Shown here: piece after piece, positions 42,495 through 53,199 of the stretch
Layout: each line of letters begins with the position of its first letter
Numbering within the stretch: position 1 is the first letter of the stretch
DNA from: Zygnema cylindricum
Taxonomy: Eukaryota; Streptophyta; Zygnematophyceae; Zygnematales; Zygnemataceae
NCBI GenBank assembly: GCA_037447655.1
Contig: JBBHKE010001354.1
Coordinates: 101,838 to 165,837 of the forward strand
Reading direction: 5' to 3'
DNA: 64,000 bases
The notes under the pieces: model-generated
What the model was told of the DNA's origin: nothing
Databases searched by the model: none
What the model saw: the letters and a program-made list of their open reading frames with translations, nothing else
Made by a program: the position numbers and the translations under genes

Positions 42495-43594
42495 TAGATT
42501 CGACGAGTCGGAATCAGAGTAAAGGTTTTGAAGTAAGCCCGGTTGCCGCACATGTGGGAAGAGCACCCGGAGTCCATAATCCATCCATTGTCTTGAGGCC
42601 CCTCCATGAGATCTTTTGCAAGGGCAAAGAACTCATCATCTTTCGATTGCGGAAATCTGACCACATCATCTTTTTCCCCCAAAGATTCGTCTTGTGGCGT
42701 CTCATCAAATGCAAGGAACGCCGCATTTTTCACCGGCAGTTTTGGTGTTGACCCATTTGAAGGTGGTTCCTCCGATCGCACCTTCCATCCCGCATGGTAA
42801 ATTCCTGTTTCACACGCTTTTATAAATGCTGGGCACAGCTGGAAAACATGACCTTGACCGAAGCAATAGACACACCTATCATATTGCCTATAATTAGGAT
42901 TAGGGGTAAAGTTCCTATTTTCGGAAAATCCAGTTTGCCTATATGCCTGAGCATTGTACGCTACAGCTGATTTTCCACCATTTAATGCCACCTGAGTTGC
43001 CTATTCCTCTAGAATGTAAGCTTCAGCTACGGTTATATTCCATCTAGCCTTCTCTAACCTTTTCATTTGTTCCGCGGCTCCTTTATATTCAGTAGGAAGC
43101 CCTCTCATTAAAATCATAGCTTGATGATAGGGAGGAAAATTTCCCCCGGAACATGCATTTTCCGCCAGCAAAAGCTTCAAGCCATTACAATAGGAGTTCA
43201 TATCACCCCCGGTATACTTATAATCCCAAATTTTTCCAGCAGTTATAACCTCATTCTGCTCACTAGCTAGGACATATGACTCCCGTAAGGCCTTCCATAT
43301 ATCAAATGCTTTAGAGATATTGATATATGTCATGTTCAGATCTTCGGACAGGAGTAGTTTGAGAACATGCAATGCATCCTCATTTTTCTTTTCAAAATCA
43401 GAATCCGTATCCGAAAGAACATCGGAAATCACATCATACAATCTCACTTGCTTAAGGTAAGACTTAGTCAAATCCGCCCAATATAAATATTTTTGGCCAT
43501 TAAACACCGGTATTTGTGAGGGAGGGCCCGTGACCTGTTGATTTGAGGCAACCGGTGACCCAGAGGAGGAAGAAGAAGCACCAGCCGTTGCCAT
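42495..43594 (-). pseudogene. Element 5 gag and protease
   Basis: Gag starts at ATG 43594-43592 inside the 5' LTR (MATAGASSSSSGSP), crosses the PBS as QQVTGPPSQIP, then NGQKYLYWADLTKSYLK, a SEDLNMTYINISKAFDIWK core and the ALDR-like helix region. A TAG near 43000 splits it from 42991-42495, which carries a CCHC zinc knuckle CVYCFGQGHVFQLC and the protease active site DSGCSSHMC. Cut at 42494 by element 2, continuing at 38106. Confidence 0.9.
43521..43535 (-). promoter_or_regulatory. PBS of element 5, diverged
   Basis: Minus strand GGTCACGGGCCCTCC, three differences from the consensus PBS; here the ATG triplet is changed to ACG, so gag depends on the ATG in the LTR. Confidence 0.65.
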
Positions 43595-44350
43595 AATATT
43601 CAGATTACAAAAGACGAAACTCTCACGGAAACCACAAAAAGACCGACTTCACAATGAAGCCCCAAGCAAACTAGAGACAAACTAGGTCTGCAAATTTGCC
43701 ACAATATAAAAAGTATAACAAAGATTTCATATGCAGAATTTCACAGTGTTCTTCCAAAAGATCACAATGATCTTGCAATTCAAAAGGACACAAAAACTGC
43801 TTCGCAGTTTTCCATTCACTGAAATCCTAACTCCAAAATATTCTAAGTCCTACATATACAAAGTGAACCTACAGCTGAACTACACCGTACCACAACTATC
43901 GTGGTGTGTCGGTACACTAAACATTAATAAAACTAAACCCCGCCATCTGCCGTACAAGTATTTACATCAATCCTTAACCCTAGCCACTGCTAAAGTACGC
44001 AGTCAAAGTTAGTCTGTTGAAATGACGGCTCGGTCAATATTTCTCTTCCAAAAATGACGGCGAACTCCGTCCACCGTCCGGGTATTCACTCATCACCGAA
44101 GATGAACCTCCACGTGTAAATCTGATCCCTCAAGTAAATATGTACTTTGTCAACCAACTCAACCAAGCTTGACTTCCCTACGGACCGACACGTGTACATA
44201 GTGTACCAAATCTCTGAGCTCCCTTTGGAGTTACATACCACACCATATCTGGTCTACGTCAACTCATTTTGTACACAAAAACCGACTAAGTCTAGACTCT
44301 CTTTCTCACACACGATATATAGAGAGGACTAAAGGTTTCTAAAACAAACA
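43536..44350 (-). repeat. 5' LTR of element 5
   Basis: 815 bp, matches 34260-35076 closely. Plus-strand right edge AAAACAAACA followed by GATCT. Confidence 0.93.
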
Positions 44351-44355
44351 GATCT

Positions 44356-44736
44356 AATAGGCGGGTTGATTTTGGACGTACCTTTCAGGTACACTTGTAT
44401 CGGAGGTTCAACACCAAGAGTATAAGACTTAGGACTTAGAGCATTTTATGTATCCACACTTCGAAGTAGTAAAATTGCAAACAGTTTTTGGGAAACTTCT
44501 GAGTATTCTATCTTCAGCATTGTTAGTTCAGTTATACTAAAACTTTGGGAGTTGTCAGTGTTTATGTTGCTCTATATTGTGATAGAGTTTTGTGAAGTTT
44601 TGATGCCTATATAAGATTTGGTGAACACTTGTAAATAAATGATTGGTATGATTCTTGATAGCTTCTGAGAGTGTATCATGTCAACTTCTACTACTATTGC
44701 TGCTCCTCCATCTGCACCGGTAGTTGTAGAACAACA
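44356..44736 (+). repeat. 5' LTR of element 3, second part
   Basis: Continues the LTR cut at 34259 and matches the second half of 63024-63854. Includes AGGACTTAGAGCATTTTATG, a TATATAAG box near 44609 and the gag ATG at 44678. Ends GAACAACA before PBS-like CGTTATGGGCCTGCC (44737-44751). Confidence 0.9.
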
Positions 44737-45688
44737 CGTTATGGGCCTGCCATATAGAATTTCTATCTTTAAAAGGGAGAAATATGTTTACTGGGCCGAT
44801 ATGGTGGAGGCTCACTTTGAGAATGTTAATCTATTTGATATATTGGATGGTTCACTGGATGAATTAGATCCGTCTTGGTCTAAAAAGAATACGCAGGCTC
44901 GTTCTATTATAAATTTTTCTATATCAGAGGACTAAGCTATGTCTCGCATAAAAATGACAAAGGCAATTGACATCTGGAAATCTCTTAAAAATGATTATGA
45001 AAAAGCCAATGTCCAGGGAGAACTTATGTTGGCTGGAAAAATTTGGGACTGTAAGTACAGTGGCAGAACGATGGCTGAGTATGCTAACAAATTTCCCATC
45101 CTTGTAGATGCCCATGCTTGTGCTGGGGGCACGTTTCCTCACTTTCAACAAGCAACATTGCTAATGAGAGGTCTCCCTAATAGTATGACGAAGTGTCAGA
45201 TGCACTCAAACAAAAAGATAAAACTAGCTAGACTTTATAGTTAGCGATTAATATTTTGCTAGAGGAGGAAGGGACAACTAAAATTCTCAGTTCTGAGCAA
45301 GTAGAGGCTTTCAATACAGATTTTGAGCCAAAGGAAAATTTTAATCAGTAGAGAAATCAGGTTAATTCACAGAATCAATTTAAAAAGTTTAATCAGAGTG
45401 GAAATTGACAATCCAACAATGCTTATTTTTATTGCAGTGAGAGAGGTCATGGATATAAGTTTTGTCCTAAGCTTAAAAAGGCTAACGAAATACGTTTATG
45501 TAGGCCAGACGGCAACAGAGCCTAATTTTACAAATGCTTCACAAGGCATACACCTCGTGAAAATGCACTAAGTTCGGCATCCTCGTCGCACTACGACGAC
45601 ACTCTACACATTTTTGAAAAGGTTGAAGCGGATCTATTTGCCATGACGGCAGCAATGGAGGGTCTAAAAGACCGTGGATGGATAATGG
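44678..45688 (+). pseudogene. Element 3 gag
   Basis: Gag starting in the LTR (MSTSTTIAAPPSAPVVVEQ), reading through the PBS as HVMGLP, then REKYVYWADMVEAHFENV, an ISED stop at 44933-44935, KAIDIWKSLKNDYEKANVQ, AGKIWDCKYSGRTMAEY, and further frameshifts near 45190 and 45570. Zinc knuckle remnant YFYCSERGHGYKFCP near 45430. The protease approach (LKDRGWIMD) is cut by the insertion at 45689 and resumes at 50294. Confidence 0.85.
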
Positions 45689-46660
45689 TGTTGTTTTGAA
45701 AAATCATTTTTGTGGTGTAACTGCTAATTGGATTTGATATGGAGGTTTGAATAGATTCACGGATTGGGGGAGCGAACGGATTGATAATTAAAGTTACGTA
45801 AAAGAATCATTGAGTGGTGTGAACAAGCAATGACAAATGGACGGCGGATCGCGAAGCGATTCGATGTAAAATAAACAGAATGTTGAAATAGGCGCCGCCA
45901 GTACGGAGCAGGTGCGACGCAGTTAAGTCAACGCAGTTGCGGCTATTTTTATGATCCGTACGGAAAGCGCAGCCAACGCAGCCAGCGCAGCCAGCGCAAC
46001 TACGGATAATATGAATAGGATAGATTTCAAGTAATGATGATTAAACGATAGTGGTAGCTTAGTGGTTGCTTAGTGGTAGCTTAGTTTCTGACATACGAAG
46101 AGTACGGTGTAAATATTCTGTACAACATAGGTTTGTCCTTTTGACTAGTTAGGTTATTAGATTTGATACAGTATGGCTGGTATGCCCCCGTACTCTGAGT
46201 ATAACTTGCAGCACTTAGATTATTTTATGTATCGCAGTCAAGTTAATCAAAGTAATGGCAGACTTTTTTGTGCATCTTTGACCTGTTGGTGTGATCACTC
46301 TGATTGGTGCTTTCATGTGAAACTTTGTGGAATTATTCTATGATATAAAATCTATATGTGTGTGAAGTTTCATTGTATTCTAGTATATCTGTAAGATTCT
46401 GTGAACACTCTAAGTGGTTAGTTTGTGAAGTTGTCACCTATTTTTGGGAAACTCTGGAGCTTATATCTTCTAGATGCCGTGGTGGATTTGGCTGTAACTT
46501 TGGGAGTTTATAGTGTATATGGTATACTGCATATTGGTGCAGTTTGAGATCATTTTGTTTATTTTGGAGTAATATGTGTCGTCTGAAACACAACTGTTTT
46601 TTAGGTAGTCTGTGGGTGTTTCCGTGAGTAATCCATGGCTGAAATAAGCTATGGACAACA
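45689..46660 (+). repeat. 5' LTR of element 4
   Basis: TGTTGTTTTGAAAAATC...GGACAACA. The first part resembles the coding-free element LTR (GACGGCGGATCGC block), whereas the last part resembles the LTR at 22575-23904. Hairpin at 45845-45863 has one mismatch. Confidence 0.94.
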
Positions 46661-48356
46661 GGTTATGGGCCCACACCCATGGCTACCTATATTTGATGGA
46701 TCAAAATATCACTACTGGAAGTGTGCGCTCGAGAGCTACTTCGAGATGATGGAGCTAATGGATGTGGTGGATGGTACCTTGGCCGAAACATCAAATGAAT
46801 GGAAAAGGAAAAATCATGAGTGTCTAAGAGTTATCAAGAACTCCTTGACTGAGGATTTGGTAATGTCATACCTAAGTTTTAAAAAGGCAGCTGAATTATG
46901 GAAGAGCTTAGAATGTATGTATGCAAAGACGTTTTTATATCATTGGCTTAGTAGTGTTACCAAAATAGTTGAACACAAGTATGTAGGAGGTAGTATGGAG
47001 AAACACTGTATTGACTTACAAGTATTATTTGCAGAAAATGATTTGGCGGGGGGAAACTTTACAGATGCTCAACAAGCTATCTTGTTAATGAGAAGTCTAC
47101 CCAAAGAATATAAGAGTGCACTAGATCGATTGACTTTAATTGATAAAAATGATTGGAGCGTAACTGTAGCTAGACGAGTTATTCTAGATGAAGAGGCTAA
47201 TAGAAAGGTCTTATCAAGTGAAAGGAATATAAAGGAATCTAAGTCTCAGTTTCAGAAAGTTAAAGGTAATAGTGAGTTCGGAGATCGGCCAAAGAATTGT
47301 TTTTACTGTAATGATTTAGGACATACCTTCAGGGTATGTCCATCATATAAAAGTGCATGTGTTACAGGGAAGTTTAGAGATGGATGGGACAACACCCTAG
47401 TTCGAACCCCAACAAGAAAGGAATCCAGTGCTTTCGTGAGTGAGAGACAAGACTCGACAAATGACAAAAGGTATACACCGTGTGTTGACGAATTTATGTA
47501 TTTACCGACCTTCTGTGGTGTTTGGAATGGAGTAAAGGAGGAGGTGACAGAAAAGGATTTGGTGCCTGTCCCTTTTTCAGACGTTAGATTGGTGAGTAAC
47601 AAAGAGTTACAGGAGGAAGAGTTGTTTGAAGTAAGAAAAATTAGAGGAAGTGAAGGTCACTTGGAAGTGGAAGCCGAAAAATACTTAAACATAAAGACTA
47701 ATAAACTAAACCCAATTTATCTAGAAGGACAGGGCGAAGATATGAAGAAAACTGGAATTAGGAATGAGGTGTATAATGTGGAAACTGGTGGAAGGAGTTA
47801 TGTCACCGAAGATAGTGTGGTGAAGGACGAAAGAGAGAAGGACACGATTTCTGTGACCTTATCAGATGACAAATCTGTGAGTGAAAATTGCCTACAAGAA
47901 AGTTTGTTAACTGAAGCAAGAGGAGTTGAAGGAAGATATGGACACTTAGAAGCAGAAACTAGAAATAAGGTGGCAGTAAAAATTGGTGAACTAGGAGAAG
48001 AACAAAGAAAAATTGTTCAGAAAATCGGAGTGAGAAAAGAAGTTTGTGGGAGTGAAAAATGTAATAGAAATGCAAAAGTTAGAAATATAGGAAAGGAAAA
48101 TAGCAAAGAAAAAGTGCAACTGAAAAGAAGAAGAATCAAAATTAAAATTTATCAGATAAATGAAGTTGATGGAAGTAGCAAATCTATGAAGAAAAACATA
48201 AAGGTGAAACAGAAAACTAGTATTTGTGACATTAAACTAGTAGAAAATTGTGACAGAAATGTAAACTTTCAAACAAGACAAAATATCATGAAAAAAAAAA
48301 AAAAAGATGTAATATTCAAAGGATCAAGGGTAAGAGAAAACATGCTCAAAAATTGA
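46635..48356 (+). CDS. Gag-like polyprotein, 573 aa, intact
   Basis: The longest undamaged gag here. The ATG (46635) lies 26 bases before the LTR end; the protein begins MAEISYGQQVMGPHPWLP, with the PBS encoding VMGP. The capsid-like region follows (YHYWKCALESYFEMMELMD, LTEDLVMSYLSFKKAAELW, LRSLPKEYKSALDRL) up to about residue 200, a CCHC zinc knuckle CFYCNDLGHTFRVC at about 223-236, and then over 300 residues rich in Glu, Lys, Val and Asn ending in a strongly basic tail. No DSG protease motif. Copia gag proteins are usually shorter and continue into protease. It probably makes capsids that package element 4 RNA with pol from relatives. Its open state over 1.7 kb suggests recent origin or selection. 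Confidence 0.88.
   Translation: MAEISYGQQVMGPHPWLPIFDGSKYHYWKCALESYFEMMELMDVVDGTLAETSNEWKRKNHECLRVIKNSLTEDLVMSYLSFKKAAELWKSLECMYAKTFLYHWLSSVTKIVEHKYVGGSMEKHCIDLQVLFAENDLAGGNFTDAQQAILLMRSLPKEYKSALDRLTLIDKNDWSVTVARRVILDEEANRKVLSSERNIKESKSQFQKVKGNSEFGDRPKNCFYCNDLGHTFRVCPSYKSACVTGKFRDGWDNTLVRTPTRKESSAFVSERQDSTNDKRYTPCVDEFMYLPTFCGVWNGVKEEVTEKDLVPVPFSDVRLVSNKELQEEELFEVRKIRGSEGHLEVEAEKYLNIKTNKLNPIYLEGQGEDMKKTGIRNEVYNVETGGRSYVTEDSVVKDEREKDTISVTLSDDKSVSENCLQESLLTEARGVEGRYGHLEAETRNKVAVKIGELGEEQRKIVQKIGVRKEVCGSEKCNRNAKVRNIGKENSKEKVQLKRRRIKIKIYQINEVDGSSKSMKKNIKVKQKTSICDIKLVENCDRNVNFQTRQNIMKKKKKDVIFKGSRVRENMLKN
46661..46674 (+). promoter_or_regulatory. PBS of element 4
   Basis: GGTTATGGGCCCAC directly after the LTR end; in frame within gag. 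Confidence 0.87.
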
Positions 48357-49107
48357 TCAAGAAAAGAGAGCGGGAGAAATGATTTTCTGGAGGATATTTT
48401 TGACATTCGATTTGTTTTTGGTTGGACTTTAGATTTGTATTCTTCCTTGTTGAGTTAGTTGAAAAGAAACAAAAAGATTTATTTATGTATTCTTGGAGAC
48501 GAAGGAGGTGGTGGAAGCAATGACTTGTTCAGGAAGGAAAATTTCGGGAGACATGGCAGAGAGCAGCGAACGAAGATAAATTTTGGGAGACATGGCAGAG
48601 CGCAGCGAAAGCAGTGGAGAATCATTAGAAGAAGTTCGCGTCGCAAACAGTGACGCAACTTAGCGGCGCAGCAAAAGGAGTGGTGACGTATGACACTTAC
48701 ATGCTGATTATTTTATTCCAGGTACAGGTAACTAAATATTCACTGGTTATGCATTTATGGCGTAAGAAGAGCTATTACGAACACTTTTTGCAAAAAGGCA
48801 GCAAGCAACTGGGAATTGGCAGAGGCCAGCAGGAGCGATGGCGACGTCGGCAAAACACTGGTGATGTGTTGTTTTTGCTAAATTTATTGTATGATGAACA
48901 GTGGAGGTTGATACAGAATTTTGAATATTTAAATATATATATTTTTTTTTTTATTTCTTAGTTTATCCATTAGAGTGGAAACATATGCGTACAGCATGGA
49001 CTGATGCGTCTAAAGCTTTAGGGGAGTGTAGATTTTGAAAGCTTTAGTCTCAGTAGATGAGGCTATGAGGAGGAAGTTAAAGGTGAAAAAGAGCAGCAGT
49101 TAGAACT
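48357..49107 (+). other. Non-coding 3' internal region of element 4
   Basis: Follows the gag stop. Contains a short duplication of TTTTGGGAGACATGGCAGAG-like sequence (48541 and 48581) and the CTAAAGCTTTAGGGGAGTG motif at 49012-49028, which looks like a former LTR start (TGTAGATTTTGAAAGC) from a related family. No protein motif. Confidence 0.6.
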
Positions 49108-49308
49108 GCGATGTCAAACTAGCGCAGCATAGCAGCATAGCAGTACACGTTGCACTTTGTATTCATACTACGTTGCGATGTCAAACTAGCGCAGCGTAGC
49201 AACATAGCAGTACACGCTGCACTTTGAATTCATACTGCGCTGCGATGTCAAACTAGCGCAGCGTAGCAACATAGTATTACACGCTGCATATTTTTCTGAG
49301 TGCACGAA
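49108..49308 (+). repeat. Three tandem 67-bp units of the GCAGC-type repeat
   Basis: Units start GCGATGTCAAACTAGCGCAG at 49108, 49175 and 49242, spacing exactly 67. The same core occurs in gypsy LTRs at 10360 and 32330. Lies just upstream of polypurine tract TTTTCGGGGGAG (49315-49326). Confidence 0.9.
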
Positions 49309-49326
49309 ACTAAATTTTCGGGGGAG

Positions 49327-50288
49327 TGTTGTTTTGAAAAATCAGTTTTGTGCGTAACTGCTAATTGGATTTGATATGGAGGTTTGAATAAATTCACGGA
49401 TTGGGGGAGCGAACGGATTGATAATTAAAGTTACGTAAAAGACTCATTGAGTGGTGTGAACAAGCAATGACAAATGGACGGCGGATCGCGAAGCGATCCG
49501 ATGTAAAATAAACGGAATGTTGAAATAGGCGCCGCCGGTACGGAGCAGCTGCGACGCAGTTAAGTCAACGCAGTTGCGGCTATTTTTATGATCCGTACGG
49601 AAAGCGCAGCCAGCGCAGCCAGCGCAACTACGGATAATATGAATAGGATAGATTTCAAGTAATGATGATTAAACGATAGTGGTAGCTTAGTGGTTGCTTA
49701 GTGGTAGCTTAGTTTCTGACATACGAAGAGTACGGTGTAAATATTCTGTACAACAGAGGTTTGTCCTTTTGACTAGTTAGGTTATTAGAGTAGATACAGT
49801 TTGGCTGGTATGCCTCCGTACTCTGAGTATAACTTGCAGGACTTAGATTATTTTATGTATCGCAGTCAAGTTAATCAAAGTAATGGCAGACTGTTTTGTG
49901 CATCTTTGACCTGTTGGTGTGATCACTCTGATTGGTGCTTTCATGTGAAACTTTGTGGAATTATTTTATAATATAAAATCTATATGTGGGTGAAGTTTCA
50001 TTGTATTCCTGTATATCTGTAAGATTCTGTGAACAGTCTAAGGGGTTAGTTTGTGAAGTTGTCACCTATTTTTGGGAAACTCTGGAGCTTATATCTTCTA
50101 GATGCCGTGGTGGATTTGGCTGTAACTTTGGGAGTTTATAGTGTATATGGTATACTGCATATTGGTGCAGTTTGAGATCTTTTTGTTTATTTTGGAGTAA
50201 TATGTGTCGTCTGAAACACAACTGTTTTTGAGGTAGTCTGTGGGTGTTTCCGTGATTAATCCATGGCTGAAATAAGCTATGGACAACA
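49327..50288 (+). repeat. 3' LTR of element 4
   Basis: 962 bp, few differences from the 5' LTR. Carries the perfect hairpin CGGATCGC-GAA-GCGATCCG at 49482-49500. Followed by target copy AATGG. Confidence 0.94.
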
Positions 50289-50293
50289 AATGG

Positions 50294-51043
50294 ATACAAG
50301 AGCGTCAGCCCACATGTGCTCGAACAAGAGTATCTTCAAAAATCTGATATCAACACCGAAAATGAATATTTACTATGCGTGTGGCATGAGTGTACAGACT
50401 CGTGCTATGGGTGATGTATCATTGATGGTTGATGTAGAGGGAAAAGAAACTTAAAGGACTCTTCACAATGTACTCTTTGTTCCTGATTTTAAGAAAATTT
50501 TGATTTCTACGTCTTTGGTAGAAAGTAAAGGCTTTAAGATCAATCTTAAAGATGGTCGGCAGGTTGTTAGCAAGAATGGCAAGGTTGCAGTAACAGCTAC
50601 TAGAGATAATAGCAAAATGTACCGTATGGATATGGCTAATTTCAAGGAGAATCATGTTGTGTATTCCGGTGTTGTGCCCTCAGATGAGCTGTGGCATAAA
50701 AGATTAAGCCATGTAAATTATGATAGTTTGAGGAAAATGGTCCTTGCTAGCAACATAGATGCTGTTTTTGTAACACATCAGCCGGTTAATACTTATGATG
50801 GTTGTGCTTTAGGCAAAATACACAGAATGCCATTCCCTACGGAGTCGGAACATCGATCAACTAAAATTTCACAACAAATTCATTCTGACTGTTTTAGTCC
50901 TGCAAAGGTACCATCAGCCGGGGGGATAAAACACATGGTCACCTTCACAGACGATTTTTCAAGGTTAACATAGGTTTATTTCATGAAAGAAAAGAGCAAA
51001 GTGTTCAGTCACTTCAAACACTATAAAGCATGGGTGGAAAAAC
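50294..51043 (+). pseudogene. Element 3 protease end and integrase start
   Basis: Resumes element 3 pol. Protease active site reads DTRASAHMC where DSGASxHMC is usual (Gly lost). Then RTLHNVLFVPDFKKI after a TAA at 50452-50454, LWHKRLSHVNYDSL and YDGCALGKIHRMPFP (HHCC), and the integrase core start HSDCFSPAKVPS, FTDDFSRL with a stop at 50971-50973. Continues to KAWVEKL and is cut at 51043. Confidence 0.88.
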
Positions 51044-52049
51044 TGTAATTTTGTGACCTCCATTGGTACACAGAATGTCCAGCTTATATGAAGCCTCTAG
51101 GATAATATTAGCACTTTTGACTTTGGTAATGACTAAGTGCCACCTTGGCACGTAAAAACTCTGACCGACTACACCCTGTGTAGCTTGGACTCACGTGAGT
51201 CCGCTGCAAATAGAATCACTAAATTTGCTCACCTGAGCATTAAGTTGTGGCTGTTCAAAGAAATCATATTTATACATATGGTCACTAGGAGAGAGGACTT
51301 TCAAAATTTTGTCTAAGTCCTGAAAACCTCTCTAATAGCTACTCTAAGCCAATCAAAATAAAGTACTCTAATTATTGTACATACATAGTACACCAGCCGC
51401 CGTACTTTATGTAGGGATATATTCGACACCACTCACGTTATGCCACGTGGCTAATAGGTCAACGTCATTCTATCCTTTTTCTCTTCGTGCATCCTATAAG
51501 ATGATGCCACGTGTCATTTCCTCCTATTTCGCCGAACTGCTTCCAAATAATCATTCCGGCATACCGACACTCACGCGTGCCGTCCGTTCTTTTTCCGACG
51601 ATCAATTTTAGCCGTTCGATCTAACGGCGCGCCAAATAAATGTTGACCGTTGAAAATCATCGGTCAACATTCCGTGTTGACCGTTCGAAATTCATTTTTC
51701 CTTTGCGAGCCGTTAATTGCGACATTTAATTTCGTCCATCAAAATCAAATGTTGTTTCATTTATTTCGTGAGGTACTGCATTTCGTGCGGTACCACAAGT
51801 TCCATGTTTGGTTTCGTTCTGTAAGTCGTTAAAAGAAATATATCGCTTTGTAATCTTTAAATACTTATCAAATACGATATATGTAGCGATTCATCAACGA
51901 CCTGCGTCCAAAGGTCACAAGATCAAATCATGTCTGGGTAACTTAGCTTCTGCAAGAGCCTTGTCTTCTGCCTATCTTTTCATCTATCTGAGGTAGCCAT
52001 GGCTGCCAGTCAACTCTCACTAACCACGACAAGTATGAGAGCTGCAGGA
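51044..52049 (-). repeat. Solo copia LTR, 3' portion, minus strand
   Basis: With 58518-58563 it forms a 1052-bp LTR split by element 8. On the minus strand it ends with a gag start (MEVTKLQ). The outer flanks AAAAC (51039-51043, 58564-58568) match exactly. Contains a GATCAAATC box B-like motif at 51921-51929. Confidence 0.78.
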
Positions 52050-53109
52050 TGCAACTCTGAGACCTCCATAGGTCCTCAGAGTAGGCAACTCACACGAAGC
52101 CTTTAGGATAACCCTGACCCTTTTGTGTTTCGGCAAGAATAACTGCCACCCTAGCAAACAAAAATTCTAACCGCCTTCACCTTGTGAAGGCAAGACTCCC
52201 CTGAGTCGATAGCAAAAAGAATCTTTGAATTTGCTCCCCTGAGTAGTAAGTTATGGAGGGTCAAAGTTGACCTTTTATATAGAAGCTCTCTAGGAGAGAG
52301 GGTCCTATCTACCAATTTTTTCTAAGTCCTATCTCTCTCTAAAACTCTATCTACTGATGTCACCAATCATATTACACTGCCGTACACAAAAGTACAGCTG
52401 CTAGTGTACTTTCTATATGAATATTGTACGACATGGCCTAAATGTCGACACATGTCATATCCGGATTCGGTCCCGTAATCCCCGTAGATGCTGCGATCCG
52501 ATGTTGTTGTGCCACGTGTCATCCGATATGGCGATGACCACAAACCGCCGAGAATCTCTTCCGCGATCTCGCATTCTTCTCGGCCATCCGATTGAATAAA
52601 GATTTCAATCGTTGCCGTCATAAATACTTGCGCAGTATTTGTTTCGTTTTAAAAAACAAATGCGCGGTACTCGTTACCTATCCCAACTGTAATCTTTACT
52701 TTTACATAACTGAATTTATGTATCCCAAAAACAGTTGTCGTTAAATAAATTATCCTACGTGGCAACATTTAAATAATAACAAACCCTATATCGTATAACT
52801 CTTGTTTTAGACTTAATGGATAAGTCTACTAGCTACTGCGGCTTTATCGAACGGCAGGTACCAGGATCAAATCCTGGATTTGACAGCTTCTCTTTTGGTA
52901 AAAAAACTAGCAATTCGTAAATCAACTAATTTATTTCTCATAAACCTCTAGATAGCCAAGGTAGCCATGGCTCTAGCTTCCTCTCCAACTTTCTGTGACT
53001 ACAACAAGTGGGGGAGTTAAAAAGAGGAGTTAGAGGCAGATTGCCTCGACTTTTTTTCTACATTATATTTTAGACCTAGAAAATACTAAAAGAACCATCA
53101 ATTTCTTCA
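52050..53109 (-). repeat. 3' LTR of element 8
   Basis: 1060 bp, TG...CA, matches 57454-58517 with a 2-base difference at the start. tRNA-like segment on the plus strand at 52805-52880: box A-like TAGACTTAATGG (52808-52819), box B GATCAAATC (52865-52873), T-arm CCAGG/CCTGG fully paired. Confidence 0.92.
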
Positions 53110-53199
53110 CTCCTTTTATTTTCTAGTCACTCTTTAATTTCATACCACACTTTTCCCTGCAGAAAATTAGCTTAAGGGAAGGCACACATTTGGTCATCA

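Larger units (their letters stand above)
34260..44350 (-). mobile_element. Minus-strand Ty1/copia (element 5), interrupted
   Basis: LTRs 43536-44350 (5', 815 bp) and 34260-35076 (3', 817 bp), flanked by exact GATCT duplications (34255-34259, 44351-44355). All copia domains are present on the minus strand, split by the gag-only element 38112-42489. Frameshifts between domains make it non-autonomous. Confidence 0.93.
45689..50288 (+). mobile_element. Gag-only copia-like element with intact gag (element 4)
   Basis: LTRs 45689-46660 (972 bp) and 49327-50288 (962 bp), exact AATGG duplications (45684-45688, 50289-50293). Internal 2.7 kb holds one 573-codon gag frame and non-coding sequence; no protease, integrase, RT or RNase H motifs. 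Inserted in the protease active-site region of element 3. Confidence 0.94.
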
